The position numbers and the translations under genes were made by a program. From positions 1 to 54,001 of the forward strand of contig DASZVY010000073.1 of the NCBI GenBank assembly GCA_035546855.1: a DNA stretch of 54,001 bases, in the 5' to 3' direction. Numbering within the stretch: position 1 is the first letter of the stretch; each line of letters begins with the position of its first letter. Under the pieces are notes generated by a model. That model did not search any database. It was not told the DNA's origin and saw nothing but the letters and a program-made list of their open reading frames with translations. The stretch is from Nitrobacter sp035546855. GTDB lineage: Bacteria > Pseudomonadota > Alphaproteobacteria > Rhizobiales > Xanthobacteraceae. This document shows positions 25,623 to 34,261 of this stretch, one piece after another.

Positions 25623-27023
25623 GTGATCTCTTCACCAAACGCGTCGTCGCAGGCTTCGTCGAAATCCCAAACGTCCGAACTTCTCGATCAGTCAGCGCTC
25701 ACCACGCTTGCGCAGCGTCTCGTCGAAGCTGCGAAGCGCGCGGGCGCCGATGCCGCTGATGCGGTCGCAGTGCGCGGCGTGTCGCAAGGCGTCGAGGTGC
25801 GCGATGGCCGCGTCGAGGAATCCGAGCGGTCGGAGGGTGATGACGTCGGCTTGCGCGTTCTGGTCGGGCGACGTCAGGCGGTGGTCTCCACCAACGACAT
25901 CAGCGGCGACAACGTCGCGAAGCTCGCCGAGCGCGCCGTCGCCATGGCGCGGGTCGCGCCGGAAGATCAATACGTCGGGCTCGCTGATCCCGCATTGCTG
26001 GCGCGGAACTTTCCCGATCTCGATCTGCTCGATCCGGTACCTCCGACAACCGCCGAGCTCGAGCGGCGTGCGATGGAAGCGGAGGCCGCGGGCCTCGCCG
26101 TCAAGGGCGTCACCAAGTCCGGCGGCGCGTCCGCATCGGCCGGCATCGGCGGCATGGTGCTGGTGACGAGCACCGGTTTCCATGGCGCCTATCTGCGATC
26201 GAGCCACAGCATCTCGATGATGGCGATTGTCGGCGACGGCACGTCGATGGAGCGCGACTACGATTTCACGTCGGCGCTGCACGCGTCCGATCTGGCTTCG
26301 CCGGAAAGCGTGGGCCGCAGCGCCGGCGAGCGCACCGTGGCGCGCGCCAATCCGCGCAAAGTCGCAACCTGCAAGGCGCCCGTGGTGTACGATCCCCGTG
26401 TGGCCGGATCGCTTGTCGGCCATGTGGTCGGCGCGGTGAACGGGGCGTCGATCGCGCGCAAGACCAGCTTCCTCAAGGATCGGCTCGGCGAGCGGCTTTT
26501 CGCTCCGGGCATTCGCATCGTCGACGACCCGCTGCGGGTCCGCGGCCTGCGCTCGCAATCGTTCGATGCCGAGGGCGTAGCGGTCAAAAAGCTCGCGATC
26601 ATCGACGACGGCGTTCTGACGTCATGGCTGCTGGACTCCGCAACCGCGCGCGAACTGGGCCTTGCGACGACTGGGCATGCGCATCGCGGCGTGTCGTCGT
26701 CGCCGTCGCCGGGGCCGTACAATCTTCATCTCGAAGCCGGATCGGTGACGCCGGCGGATCTGATCTCCGACATCAAGCAGGGCTTTTACGTCACCGACCT
26801 GATCGGCTCGGGCGTCAACGGTGTGACTGGCGACTATAGCCGCGGCGCCTCCGGGTTCTGGATCGAAAACGGAGAGATCACTTATCCGGTCAGCGAAATC
26901 ACCATCGCGGGGCATCTGATCGAGATGTTCAAATCGCTGACGCCGGCCAACGATCTCGAGTTCCGTTACGCCACCAATGCACCTACCGTGCGTATCGAAG
27001 GACTGACGATCGGTGGCCGCTGA
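25623..27023 (+). CDS. tldE: TldE/PmbA family protein (TldD/TldE protease partner)
   Basis: A 466-residue protein of the TldD/PmbA family. In TldD-TldE proteases the HExxxH site is on TldD; this protein has no HExxxH, so it is the TldE (PmbA) side, which shapes the cavity that unfolded peptides enter. Typical blocks are VEVRDGRVEESERSEGDDVGLRVLVGRRQA, GLRSQSFDAEGVAVKKLAIIDDGVL, and GVNGVTGDYSRGASGFWIENGEITYPVSEITIAG. GTG 25623 was chosen because homology begins soon after it; an ATG at 25569 would add 18 residues without family support. The stop overlaps the start of cysQ. A TldD gene is not in the window. Confidence 0.88.
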   Translation: MISSPNASSQASSKSQTSELLDQSALTTLAQRLVEAAKRAGADAADAVAVRGVSQGVEVRDGRVEESERSEGDDVGLRVLVGRRQAVVSTNDISGDNVAKLAERAVAMARVAPEDQYVGLADPALLARNFPDLDLLDPVPPTTAELERRAMEAEAAGLAVKGVTKSGGASASAGIGGMVLVTSTGFHGAYLRSSHSISMMAIVGDGTSMERDYDFTSALHASDLASPESVGRSAGERTVARANPRKVATCKAPVVYDPRVAGSLVGHVVGAVNGASIARKTSFLKDRLGERLFAPGIRIVDDPLRVRGLRSQSFDAEGVAVKKLAIIDDGVLTSWLLDSATARELGLATTGHAHRGVSSSPSPGPYNLHLEAGSVTPADLISDIKQGFYVTDLIGSGVNGVTGDYSRGASGFWIENGEITYPVSEITIAGHLIEMFKSLTPANDLEFRYATNAPTVRIEGLTIGGR

Positions 27024-27843
27024 TCCCGAACAGGGACACCGCAGCGGACCGCACGACGATTTTGTGGCGCGTGACAGGGCCCTGTTGATCGAGACGGTCC
27101 GGGACGCGGGGGCGCTGGCGCTGTCGATGTTTCGCACCGACCTGCGCAACTGGACCAAAGGCGCGTCTTCGCCCGTTTCGGAAGCCGATATCGCTGTCAA
27201 CGATCTGATCGAGCGGCGGCTGCGGCGGGCGACGCCGGATCACGGCTGGCTGTCGGAGGAGAGTGCCGACGACCCGGAACGGCTTGGCAGGCGCCTGGTC
27301 TGGATCGTCGATCCGATCGACGGCACGCGCGGCTATCTCGGCGGACGCGAAGACTGGTGCGTCAGCGTGGCACTGGTCGAGGACGGCGCGCCGCGGCTGG
27401 CGGCGGTCTACGCACCCGCAACCGATGAATTCCTTTTTGCCGAAAGGGGGCAGGGCGCGACATGCAATGATGCGCCGATCCGTGCCACGCCCGGGGTCGA
27501 CCTGGATTTCGCGCGGATGGCCGGGCCGAAACCGCTGGTCGAGCGCCTCGACCGATCAAGACGGGATATCGTGCTGTATCCGCGAATCGCTTCCCTTGCC
27601 TTGCGTCTTTGCCGTGTGGCGGACGGCCGGATCGATGCCGCCTTTGCCGGCGGCCAGAGCCGGGACTGGGACCTCGCCGCCGCCGATTTGATCGTGCATG
27701 AAGCGAATGGTAGAATGACGTCGCTCTCGGGCGAGGCGATCCGCTATAACCGTCCGGAAGTGACGCACGGTTTGCTGGTTGCGGCAGGCCATGATCGACA
27801 CACGCGTATCGTCGAGTATTTCCGTGACCGCCCGCTGTCCTGA
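27013..27843 (+). CDS. cysQ: 3'(2'),5'-bisphosphate nucleotidase, CysQ-like (inositol monophosphatase fold)
   Basis: A metal-dependent phosphatase of 276 residues. The Li-sensitive phosphatase motifs are present: WLSEES (first metal acid), WIVDPIDGTRGYLGG (D-P-I-D-G-T), and RDWDLAAADLIVHEA (WD motif). CysQ converts PAP, the by-product of sulfate activation, to AMP; inositol or fructose bisphosphatase activity cannot be excluded. The gene starts with GTG inside the end of tldE (11-base overlap), so it is translationally coupled. It opens the run that leads into the Kdo/lipid A genes. Confidence 0.85.
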   Translation: MAADPEQGHRSGPHDDFVARDRALLIETVRDAGALALSMFRTDLRNWTKGASSPVSEADIAVNDLIERRLRRATPDHGWLSEESADDPERLGRRLVWIVDPIDGTRGYLGGREDWCVSVALVEDGAPRLAAVYAPATDEFLFAERGQGATCNDAPIRATPGVDLDFARMAGPKPLVERLDRSRRDIVLYPRIASLALRLCRVADGRIDAAFAGGQSRDWDLAAADLIVHEANGRMTSLSGEAIRYNRPEVTHGLLVAAGHDRHTRIVEYFRDRPLS

Positions 27844-27890
27844 GCGCCGGCGGGCGCGAGCTTTGGAATCGGGACACGAGGCCACATTTC

Positions 27891-28139
27891 ATGTCTGATA
27901 GTCCGCCCCAGCAGTTGCTCCATCTCGTGATCGGCGGGGAACTGCTCGACCTCGAGCATACGACCTTCAAGAATCTCGACCAGGTGGAAATCGTCGGCCT
28001 GTATCCGAACTACGCGACGGCCTATGCCGCCTGGAAGGCGAAGGCGCAGCAGACGGTGGATAACGCTCACATGCGCTACTTCATCGTACACCTTCATCGG
28101 TTGCTCGATCCGGGCCAAGACGCGAAGCCCGCCCGTTGA
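27891..28139 (+). CDS. DUF4170 protein
   Basis: An 82-residue cytoplasmic protein of the DUF4170 family: LHLVIGGELLDLE, EIVGLYPNYATAYAAWKAKAQQTVDNAHMRYFIVHLHRLL. Its place between cysQ and the acyltransferase/Kdo transferase genes is, to my knowledge, kept in many Rhizobiales, which hints at a role in lipid A/Kdo assembly or simply conserved synteny. Its stop TGA lies inside the TTG start of the next gene. Confidence 0.82.
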   Translation: MSDSPPQQLLHLVIGGELLDLEHTTFKNLDQVEIVGLYPNYATAYAAWKAKAQQTVDNAHMRYFIVHLHRLLDPGQDAKPAR

Positions 28140-28870
28140 AGAAACTTGCTCGTCATTTGCTGCGCGCCAACTGGTTTCAGCAGTTCGCCGGATGTCTGGC
28201 GGCCGCGTTTCTGCGGCTGGTGTGGCGCACCAACACATTCAGCTATGATCCCCCGGACGTTTACGAGATTGTCGAGCCGCAGATGCCGGTTATCCTGGCG
28301 TTCTGGCACGGGCAGCATTTCATGACGCCGTTCATCAAGCGGAACAACGACACACACCGCGCCAAGGTGCTGATCTCGCGGCATCGCGACGGTGAGTTCA
28401 ACGCGCTGGCGGCGGAGCGGCTCGGGATCGGGACCGTGCGCGGTTCCGGCGATCATGGATCGGCTTTCCATCGCAAGGGTGGCGTCGGTGCGTTCAAGGA
28501 AATGGTCCGTGCTCTCGCGGAGAACTACAACATGGCGCTGACCGCCGACGTGCCGAAGCGCTCGCGCGTCGCGGGGCTTGGCATCATCATGCTGGCGCGG
28601 GAATCCGGGCGCCCGATCATGCCGTTCGCGATGGCGACCAGCCGCTACATTCAACTGAAGAACTGGGATCGCACCACCATCAGCCTTCCGTTCGGCCGCG
28701 GCGCACTGGTGGGCGGCGAGCCGATCACGGTGCCGCCCGATGCCGACTCCGCCACCATGGAGGCGCTGCGGCAGCGGCTTGAGGCGACGCTCAACGACGT
28801 CACGCGCCGCGCCTATGCCGCGGTCGGTCGATCCGAAGGCGAGGCTGGCCACGAGGCGGATCATGGCTAG
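28136..28870 (+). CDS. DUF374 lysophospholipid acyltransferase-like protein (LpxJ-type)
   Basis: A 244-residue acyltransferase-fold protein of the DUF374 family. The conserved pieces are ILAFWHGQHFMTPF (with the active-site His), VLISRHRDGEFNA, GTVRGSGDHGSAF and ALTADVPKRSRVAGLGIIMLARESGRPIMP. DUF374 includes LpxJ, a secondary acyltransferase of lipid A, so with kdtA and lpxK directly downstream an acylation step on the Kdo-lipid A precursor is likely. It starts with TTG overlapping the DUF4170 stop. The stop overlaps kdtA by eight bases. Confidence 0.84.
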   Translation: MKKLARHLLRANWFQQFAGCLAAAFLRLVWRTNTFSYDPPDVYEIVEPQMPVILAFWHGQHFMTPFIKRNNDTHRAKVLISRHRDGEFNALAAERLGIGTVRGSGDHGSAFHRKGGVGAFKEMVRALAENYNMALTADVPKRSRVAGLGIIMLARESGRPIMPFAMATSRYIQLKNWDRTTISLPFGRGALVGGEPITVPPDADSATMEALRQRLEATLNDVTRRAYAAVGRSEGEAGHEADHG

Positions 28871-30167
28871 CCAGTTGCCGGCGACGCTGCGCGTTTACCG
28901 GAAACTGTCCGGTGCGGTCGCGCCGTTGACATCGGCCCTCGTCTCTCGCCGTTTGAAACAGGGCAAGGAAGACGAGGCCCGCATCGGCGAGCGGCGCGGC
29001 GTCAGCAAGGTGTCGCGGCCGGCCGGGCCGCTGATCTGGATCCATGGCGCGAGCGTCGGCGAGGTTCTGGCGGCCGCGGCGCTGATCGAGCGGCTGCGCG
29101 GGCTGAACATCCGCATCCTTCTCACGTCGGGAACGGTGACGTCGGCGGCGGTCGTCGCCAAGCGGTTCCCGGCCGATATCATCCATCAGTACGTTCCCTA
29201 TGACACGCCGCGTTTCGTTGCGCGATTTCTCGACCACTGGCAGCCCAGCCTCGCGCTGTTCATCGAATCCGACCTCTGGCCCAACATGATCCTGTCGAGC
29301 GCGGCGCGCCGGTTGCCGATGGTCCTGATCAATGGCCGGATGTCGCCGCGTTCGTTTCCGCGCTGGCGCAGGCTGCCGGCGACCATCGCGGCGCTGCTCG
29401 GGCGCTTCGATATCTGCCTGGCGCAGTCGGACACCGATGCGGAGCGCTTCGCCGCGCTTGGCGGACGGAATGTCATCGTCACCGGCAATCTCAAGCTCGA
29501 TGTCGCCGCCCCCCCTGTCGATCAGGCGAAGCTCGAGAGGCTCATGGCTTTGACGCGCGGCCGTCCGGTGGTGGTGGCGGCGTCCACGCATCCGGGAGAG
29601 GAAGAGCTGCTGCTCGCCGCGCATCGCACGCTGGCGGTGCAGTTCCCGTCGCTGTTGACCGTGATTGTGCCGCGCCATCCCAACCGGGGCGAGGCGATCG
29701 CGCGTATGATCGCGGGGGCAGGTGCACAGGTCGCGCTGCGGTCGCTGGACGAACAGCCGGTCGCACGAACGGACATCTACGTTGCCGACACCATGGGCGA
29801 ACTCGGCCTGTTCTATCGCCTGGCCCCGATCGTGTTCATGGGCGGCTCGCTGGTGCCGCATGGCGGCCAGAATCCGGTCGAGGCGGTCAAGCTCGACGCC
29901 GCCATCGTGCACGGGCCGCATGTGTTCAATTTCACGGATATCTACGCGGCGCTCGATGGCGCCGGCGGCGCACGACAAGTCACGGATGCGGAGACGCTGG
30001 CGAAGCAGCTCGGTCAGTTGCTGAACGATTCAGCGGCACGCCAATTGTCCACCGCGGCAGCATCGCGCGTGGTCGAGAAACTCGGGGGCGCACTGGATCG
30101 GACGCTGGCGGCGCTTCAGCCCTATCTCCTGCAACTGCAACTGGAGCAGGGAGCGGCCGATGCATGA
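28863..30167 (+). CDS. kdtA: 3-deoxy-D-manno-octulosonic acid (Kdo) transferase
   Basis: A GT-B glycosyltransferase (GT30, WaaA), 434 residues, that transfers Kdo from CMP-Kdo to lipid IVA at the cytoplasmic side of the inner membrane. Diagnostic stretches: IWIHGASVGEVLAAAALIERL, YVPYDTPRFVARFLDHWQPSLALFIESDLWPNM, RPVVVAASTHPGEEELLL, VPRHPNRGEAI and APIVFMGGSLVPHGGQNPVEA. It has a short N-terminal hydrophobic/basic segment for membrane contact. It overlaps the acyltransferase gene before it and lpxK after it. Confidence 0.95.
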   Translation: MASQLPATLRVYRKLSGAVAPLTSALVSRRLKQGKEDEARIGERRGVSKVSRPAGPLIWIHGASVGEVLAAAALIERLRGLNIRILLTSGTVTSAAVVAKRFPADIIHQYVPYDTPRFVARFLDHWQPSLALFIESDLWPNMILSSAARRLPMVLINGRMSPRSFPRWRRLPATIAALLGRFDICLAQSDTDAERFAALGGRNVIVTGNLKLDVAAPPVDQAKLERLMALTRGRPVVVAASTHPGEEELLLAAHRTLAVQFPSLLTVIVPRHPNRGEAIARMIAGAGAQVALRSLDEQPVARTDIYVADTMGELGLFYRLAPIVFMGGSLVPHGGQNPVEAVKLDAAIVHGPHVFNFTDIYAALDGAGGARQVTDAETLAKQLGQLLNDSAARQLSTAAASRVVEKLGGALDRTLAALQPYLLQLQLEQGAADA

Positions 30168-31200
30168 GCCGGGCTTCTGGCATCGGCCTTCATCCCTGCT
30201 GTCGCGTGTGCTCGCCCCTCTTGGCACGATCTATGGCGCCGTCAGCGGCTGGCGCATGATGCGATCCGGCGTCCGCGCCGGTGTGCCCGTGATCTGTGTC
30301 GGGAACTATCATGCCGGAGGAGCCGGCAAGACGCCGACAGTTCTCGCGCTGGCGAAATTGCTGGGCGCCATGGGCGAGAGTCCCGTGGTGCTGAGCCGTG
30401 GCTACGGCGGGCGGCTGGCCGGCCCCGTTGTCGTCGACCCGGCCCATCATGCGGCTGCCGATGTCGGCGACGAGCCGTTGATGATGGCGCGTTCGCTCCC
30501 GGTGATCGTCGCGCGGGATCGCGCCATGGCGTTGCCTCTGGTGCGATCGTCGGCCGCGAGCGTGATCCTGATGGATGACGGGCTTCAGAACCCGGCGATT
30601 ATGAAAGATGCGTCCGTCGTCGTGATCGACGGCGATCGCGGGATCGGCAATGGCCGCGTATTCCCCGCAGGACCGCTGCGGGCGCCGTTGCCGCTGCAGA
30701 TCGCGCGGACCGATGCGCTGGTGGTCATCGGCGACGGCAACGCGGCGGATTCCGTTGTTGCCGCCGTCAATGCGAATGGCGGATCGACGGTCCGCGGACG
30801 TTTCAAGGCCAATGAGGAGATGCTGGCGCGCTTGCGCGGCGTTCGCGTATTCGCCTTCGCGGGTATCGGCGACCCCGACCGGTTTTTTCGGACCTTGCGG
30901 GCGAACGGCATCGATGTGGCGATGTCAACGGCCTTCCCGGATCATCACGCCTTTTCGCGCAGCGAGATCGACGGATTGATCACGCAGGCGGAAAATCGCG
31001 GTTTGACGCTTGTGACCACGGAAAAGGATCTGGTGCGGCTCGGCGACCGGACGCAATTTGGCGCAGCCGTCGACACGATCGTGCCATTTGCGGTCACGCT
31101 GGAGATCGACGACGGAGAGCGTCTGCGCCGATTGCTTGGCGGGTGTCTTCGCGCCGCGCGCGAGTCCGATCAGCCTGCCGTTTTCAGTTCGCCCGGGTAG
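30160..31200 (+). CDS. lpxK: Tetraacyldisaccharide 4'-kinase LpxK
   Basis: Phosphorylates the 4' position of the tetraacyldisaccharide to give lipid IVA. The P-loop is unusual for a membrane kinase, GNYHAGGAGKTPT with Lys57, and it continues with LSRGYGG, GDEPLMMA, and LMDDGLQNPA (Walker B-like), all present. 346 residues, full length. The N-terminus (residues 10-27) is an amphipathic membrane anchor. The gene overlaps kdtA by eight bases, and its last 31 bases overlap the end of the DUF2093 gene on the other strand. Confidence 0.95.
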   Translation: MHEPGFWHRPSSLLSRVLAPLGTIYGAVSGWRMMRSGVRAGVPVICVGNYHAGGAGKTPTVLALAKLLGAMGESPVVLSRGYGGRLAGPVVVDPAHHAAADVGDEPLMMARSLPVIVARDRAMALPLVRSSAASVILMDDGLQNPAIMKDASVVVIDGDRGIGNGRVFPAGPLRAPLPLQIARTDALVVIGDGNAADSVVAAVNANGGSTVRGRFKANEEMLARLRGVRVFAFAGIGDPDRFFRTLRANGIDVAMSTAFPDHHAFSRSEIDGLITQAENRGLTLVTTEKDLVRLGDRTQFGAAVDTIVPFAVTLEIDDGERLRRLLGGCLRAARESDQPAVFSSPG

Positions 31201-31397
31201 TGCCGCTGCAACACGGCCGTGGGCGTCGCATAGGCTTCCTGCAGGTCAACGCTCCAGTATTTCAGTTCGTCGAGGGGAATACGAACGTCGGTCACGGCGC
31301 AGCGGACGAAGGATCCCGGCGATATCACGCGGAAATCACCGTCCAGATATTGCACCTGCGCCTCGCCATGGCTGGAAGGCCCGAATTTGTTCAGCAC
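31170..31397 (-). CDS. DUF2093 protein
   Basis: A 75-residue protein with the DUF2093 pattern: LNKFGPSSHGEAQVQYLDGDFRVISPGSFVRCAVTD, then IPLDELKYWSVDLQEAYATP. The start is GTG 31397, with GAGGAGAG a few bases ahead; in-frame codons upstream have no homology. The 3' end runs 31 bases into lpxK from the opposite strand, so the two messages are complementary at their ends. The function is unknown. Confidence 0.82.
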   Translation of the reverse strand: MLNKFGPSSHGEAQVQYLDGDFRVISPGSFVRCAVTDVRIPLDELKYWSVDLQEAYATPTAVLQRHYPGELKTAG

Positions 31398-31577
31398 CGC
31401 TGCTCTCCTCGACTGGCCGGCAACCAGAGTGGTCAACGCCAGTTCATTTATGCCAGATAGGTTTTGCAGCGTTCGAAATCAAACCCACCGATTTGTGATG
31501 AATTGACCCTGTTGCCGCATGCTAATTTTCGAACAGGTGGCTTATTTGCAGCATATCGGACCCTCCGGCAAGACGTC

Positions 31578-32402
31578 ATGCGCCTGCTGACAGCACTCGT
31601 TTCGGGAGCGATCTGGGCTGCGGGCGCTTTGGCGCACGCCGCGCCTGCGGTTGCTCCGGCGCGTGTCGATATTCCGCACGCCGGCGGTGTCCTCCACGGA
31701 TTGCTCTACAAGCCGGATGGGAACGGTCCGTTTCAGGCCGTGATCGCATTGCACGGCTGTCACGGCCTGATCGGACGATCCGGACAGATTCTGCCGCTCT
31801 ATCAGGATTGGGCGGAACACCTGCTCAAGGCCGGGAACGCCGTGCTGTTTCCGGACAGTTACGGGTCGCGAAACCTGGGGCCGCAGTGCCACGAGAAAAG
31901 CCATCGCACGCTGATGCGGCGCGAGCGCGTCCGGGATATCGAGGCGACCCGGCACTGGCTGGTGGCGCAACCCTGGGTGTCCGCTCATCACGTCGGATTG
32001 CTGGGCTGGGCGAATGGTGCCAGCGCCCTGTTGTGGGCGGTGCGTCCGCAACTCGCATCCTCCGGTGCCAGTCCGGATTTCCGTTCGGCCGTGGCGCTCT
32101 ATCCGGATTGCCGCCTGTCCTCGCGGCTCGGCTGGAGCGCGCGCGTGCCGACGCTGCTCCTGATCGGCGGCAAGGACGGTCTGAATTCTCCGGCGGTGTG
32201 CCGGCAAATGATCGACGATGCGCGCGGCCGCAGCGCGCTCGCCCGGATCGTGGTCTATCCCGGCGCGGATCACGATTTCGATGCAACGGGTGTTGTGATG
32301 CATGTGGCGGGTGCGTTGAAGGGCGCGGGACCACGCTTCCATGCGGATCCCAAGGCGCGCACTGACGCACTGAAGCGCGTCGCCGAGTGGTTGGCGCGTT
32401 AG
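31578..32402 (+). CDS. Exported dienelactone-hydrolase-like protein lacking the nucleophile
   Basis: An alpha/beta-hydrolase of 274 residues with a signal peptide (cleavage near AHAA, residue 22), so periplasmic. The fold marks are ALHGCHGL (oxyanion strand), a nucleophile elbow, the acid Asp200 (IGGKDG) and the base His232 (GADHDF). The elbow reads G143-W-A-N-G147: position 145, normally Cys (dienelactone hydrolase) or Ser, is Ala (codon GCG at 32010-32012). Without a nucleophile classic hydrolysis is not expected, so it is either inactive or a binding protein. A single gene followed by a palindromic repeat. Confidence 0.8.
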   Translation: MRLLTALVSGAIWAAGALAHAAPAVAPARVDIPHAGGVLHGLLYKPDGNGPFQAVIALHGCHGLIGRSGQILPLYQDWAEHLLKAGNAVLFPDSYGSRNLGPQCHEKSHRTLMRRERVRDIEATRHWLVAQPWVSAHHVGLLGWANGASALLWAVRPQLASSGASPDFRSAVALYPDCRLSSRLGWSARVPTLLLIGGKDGLNSPAVCRQMIDDARGRSALARIVVYPGADHDFDATGVVMHVAGALKGAGPRFHADPKARTDALKRVAEWLAR

Positions 32403-32434
32403 AATCCGGTTCAATCGGATTGAAAGGCACTTTC

Positions 32435-32540
32435 GTCATTGCGAGGAGCCCAAGGGCAACGCGCAGCGTTGTCCCGGAGCGACGAAGCAATCCAGTTCTT
32501 TTCTTGTGGCTCTGGATTGCTTCGCTTCGCTCGCAATGAC
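32435..32540. repeat. GTCATTGCGAG-type palindromic repeat
   Basis: Begins GTCATTGCGAG and ends CTCGCAATGAC, exact inverted ends; inside, GAAGCAATCCAG and CTGGATTGCTTC are also inverted. A complete, 106-base element between two genes with convergent ends. This family is very frequent in rhizobial genomes (recollection). Confidence 0.8.
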
Positions 32541-32573
32541 AGCGTGGTTGGTTCAACCTAACTTCATCATGCT

Positions 32574-34181
32574 TCAGAACAGCGAGCCCTGGTCGGTCGT
32601 CTTGCCGGAGCGTTTCGCGGTCGCCGGCTTGGTGGGCTGACTGCTCTGTTCGGACGCCGGTGCGCGATCGGCGCCGGCTGTTGCCGTGACGTGCCCGTCC
32701 GCGAATTCAAGGGTCAGCCGCGCACCGGAGCCGACGGCCGCGGCCGTCCGGACGGCGTGGCCGTGATCGTCGCGGACCAGTGCGAAACCGCGCGCCAGCA
32801 CGCCGCGATAGGACAGCGCCGACAGCAACTGGCCGGCATGGACGATCCGTGCCTCGCGCCGTTGCAGCAGCGTCGTGAGCGCGCGGCGTGCGCGGTCCAT
32901 GAGCCGCAAGGTCCGTTCCTTGTCGCGTTCGATGCGCTGGCGTTGCGCTTGCGCGTTGGCGACCTGCGAGGCCTTCAGGCGGATCGCGAGCCCGGTGAAG
33001 CGGTCGCGACGGTGCCGCAGAACAACCTGCGCGCAATGGGTCAGTCGCGCGCCGGTGGTGGACACGGTTTGCTTCGCATGCGCCACCTGCGCGCGCAGCA
33101 CGCGTAGCGTCAGGCCGCCCGAGGCTTGCGTGAAACGGCGATGATGAGCATGGGTGTTGGCTTTCAGCGCGCGGGGAAGCGATGCTGCCGCGCTGTCAAG
33201 CCGTTGCCGCGGAATTGCCAGCAAGTCTCCGGCGGTCGGCAGGGCGCGGGTTGCCGCGCGCAATTCGTTGCGGCGGTTGTCCTGCGCGCGCTGCCAGCAC
33301 AGCATGGCGCGGCGGGCGAGACCTGTGACCTCGACAAACAATTCGGCGCGCACCGGCACGGCCATTTCGGCGGCGGCGGTGGGCGTCGGCGCGCGCTTGT
33401 CCGCGGCGAAGTCGATCAGGGTCACATCGGTCTCGTGACCGACCGCCGAGATCAGCGGGATCATGCTCTCCGCCGCCGCGCGCACGACGATCTCCTCGTT
33501 GAACGACCACAGGTCCTCGAGCGAGCCGCCGCCGCGCGCGACGATCAGAAGATCGGGACGAGGGATATCGCCGCTCTCTGACAGCGCGTTGAAGCCATGG
33601 ATCGCGGCCGCGACCTGCTCCGCCGAGCCTTCGCCCTGCACCCGCACCGGCCAGACCAGCACGCGGCGCGGAAAGCGGTCGTTGAGCCGGTGCAGGATGT
33701 CGCGAATGACTGCGCCGGTCGGCGACGTCACCACGCCGATCACCTCCGGCAGCCAGGGCAGGAGCTGCTTGCGGGCCTCGTCGAACAGGCCTTCCGCCGC
33801 AAGCTTTTTCTTGCGCTCCTCCATCAGCGCCATCAGCGCACCGATGCCGGCGGGCTCCAGCGCCTCGATCACGATCTGATACTTTGACGAGCCGGGATAG
33901 GTGGTGAGCTTGCCGGTCGCGATGACCTCGAGGCCTTCCTGCGGCTTGAACCGCATCCGGCCATGGACGCCTTTCCAGATCACCGCCTCGATCTTGGCGC
34001 TCTCGTCCTTGAGCGCGAAGTAGCAATGTCCCGACGAATGCGGTCCGCGAAAGCCGGAAATCTCGCCGCGCACCCGGACATGGCCGTAGGTGTCCTCCAC
34101 CGTGCGCTTCAGCGCGGTGGAGAGCTCCGACACGGTATATTCCGGCGCATTCGCCAATAGCTGTGCAGGGTTTGCGGGCAT
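32574..34181 (-). CDS. xseA: Exodeoxyribonuclease VII large subunit
   Basis: The catalytic subunit of ExoVII, which trims single-stranded DNA in both directions during repair. An OB fold leads (YTVSELSTALKRTVEDTYGHVRVRGEISGF), then the catalytic core with VGVVTSPTGAVIRDI, LIVARGGGSLEDLWSFNEE and ISAVGHETDVTLIDFAADKRAPTPTAAAE. The region of about 290-440 is a long coiled coil rich in Arg and Gln, and the Ser/Thr/Lys tail (after 500) is disordered. 535 residues, usual. Divergent from purD with 80 bases between them. The small subunit xseB is not here. Confidence 0.96.
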   Translation of the reverse strand: MPANPAQLLANAPEYTVSELSTALKRTVEDTYGHVRVRGEISGFRGPHSSGHCYFALKDESAKIEAVIWKGVHGRMRFKPQEGLEVIATGKLTTYPGSSKYQIVIEALEPAGIGALMALMEERKKKLAAEGLFDEARKQLLPWLPEVIGVVTSPTGAVIRDILHRLNDRFPRRVLVWPVRVQGEGSAEQVAAAIHGFNALSESGDIPRPDLLIVARGGGSLEDLWSFNEEIVVRAAAESMIPLISAVGHETDVTLIDFAADKRAPTPTAAAEMAVPVRAELFVEVTGLARRAMLCWQRAQDNRRNELRAATRALPTAGDLLAIPRQRLDSAAASLPRALKANTHAHHRRFTQASGGLTLRVLRAQVAHAKQTVSTTGARLTHCAQVVLRHRRDRFTGLAIRLKASQVANAQAQRQRIERDKERTLRLMDRARRALTTLLQRREARIVHAGQLLSALSYRGVLARGFALVRDDHGHAVRTAAAVGSGARLTLEFADGHVTATAGADRAPASEQSSQPTKPATAKRSGKTTDQGSLF

Positions 34182-34261
34182 CGGATTCGCCTGTATTGCG
34201 GCTCCGCCTTACCATGCTAAAGCGTACGGAAACCATCGAAAATCCGGATCGGCGCTCTTTC

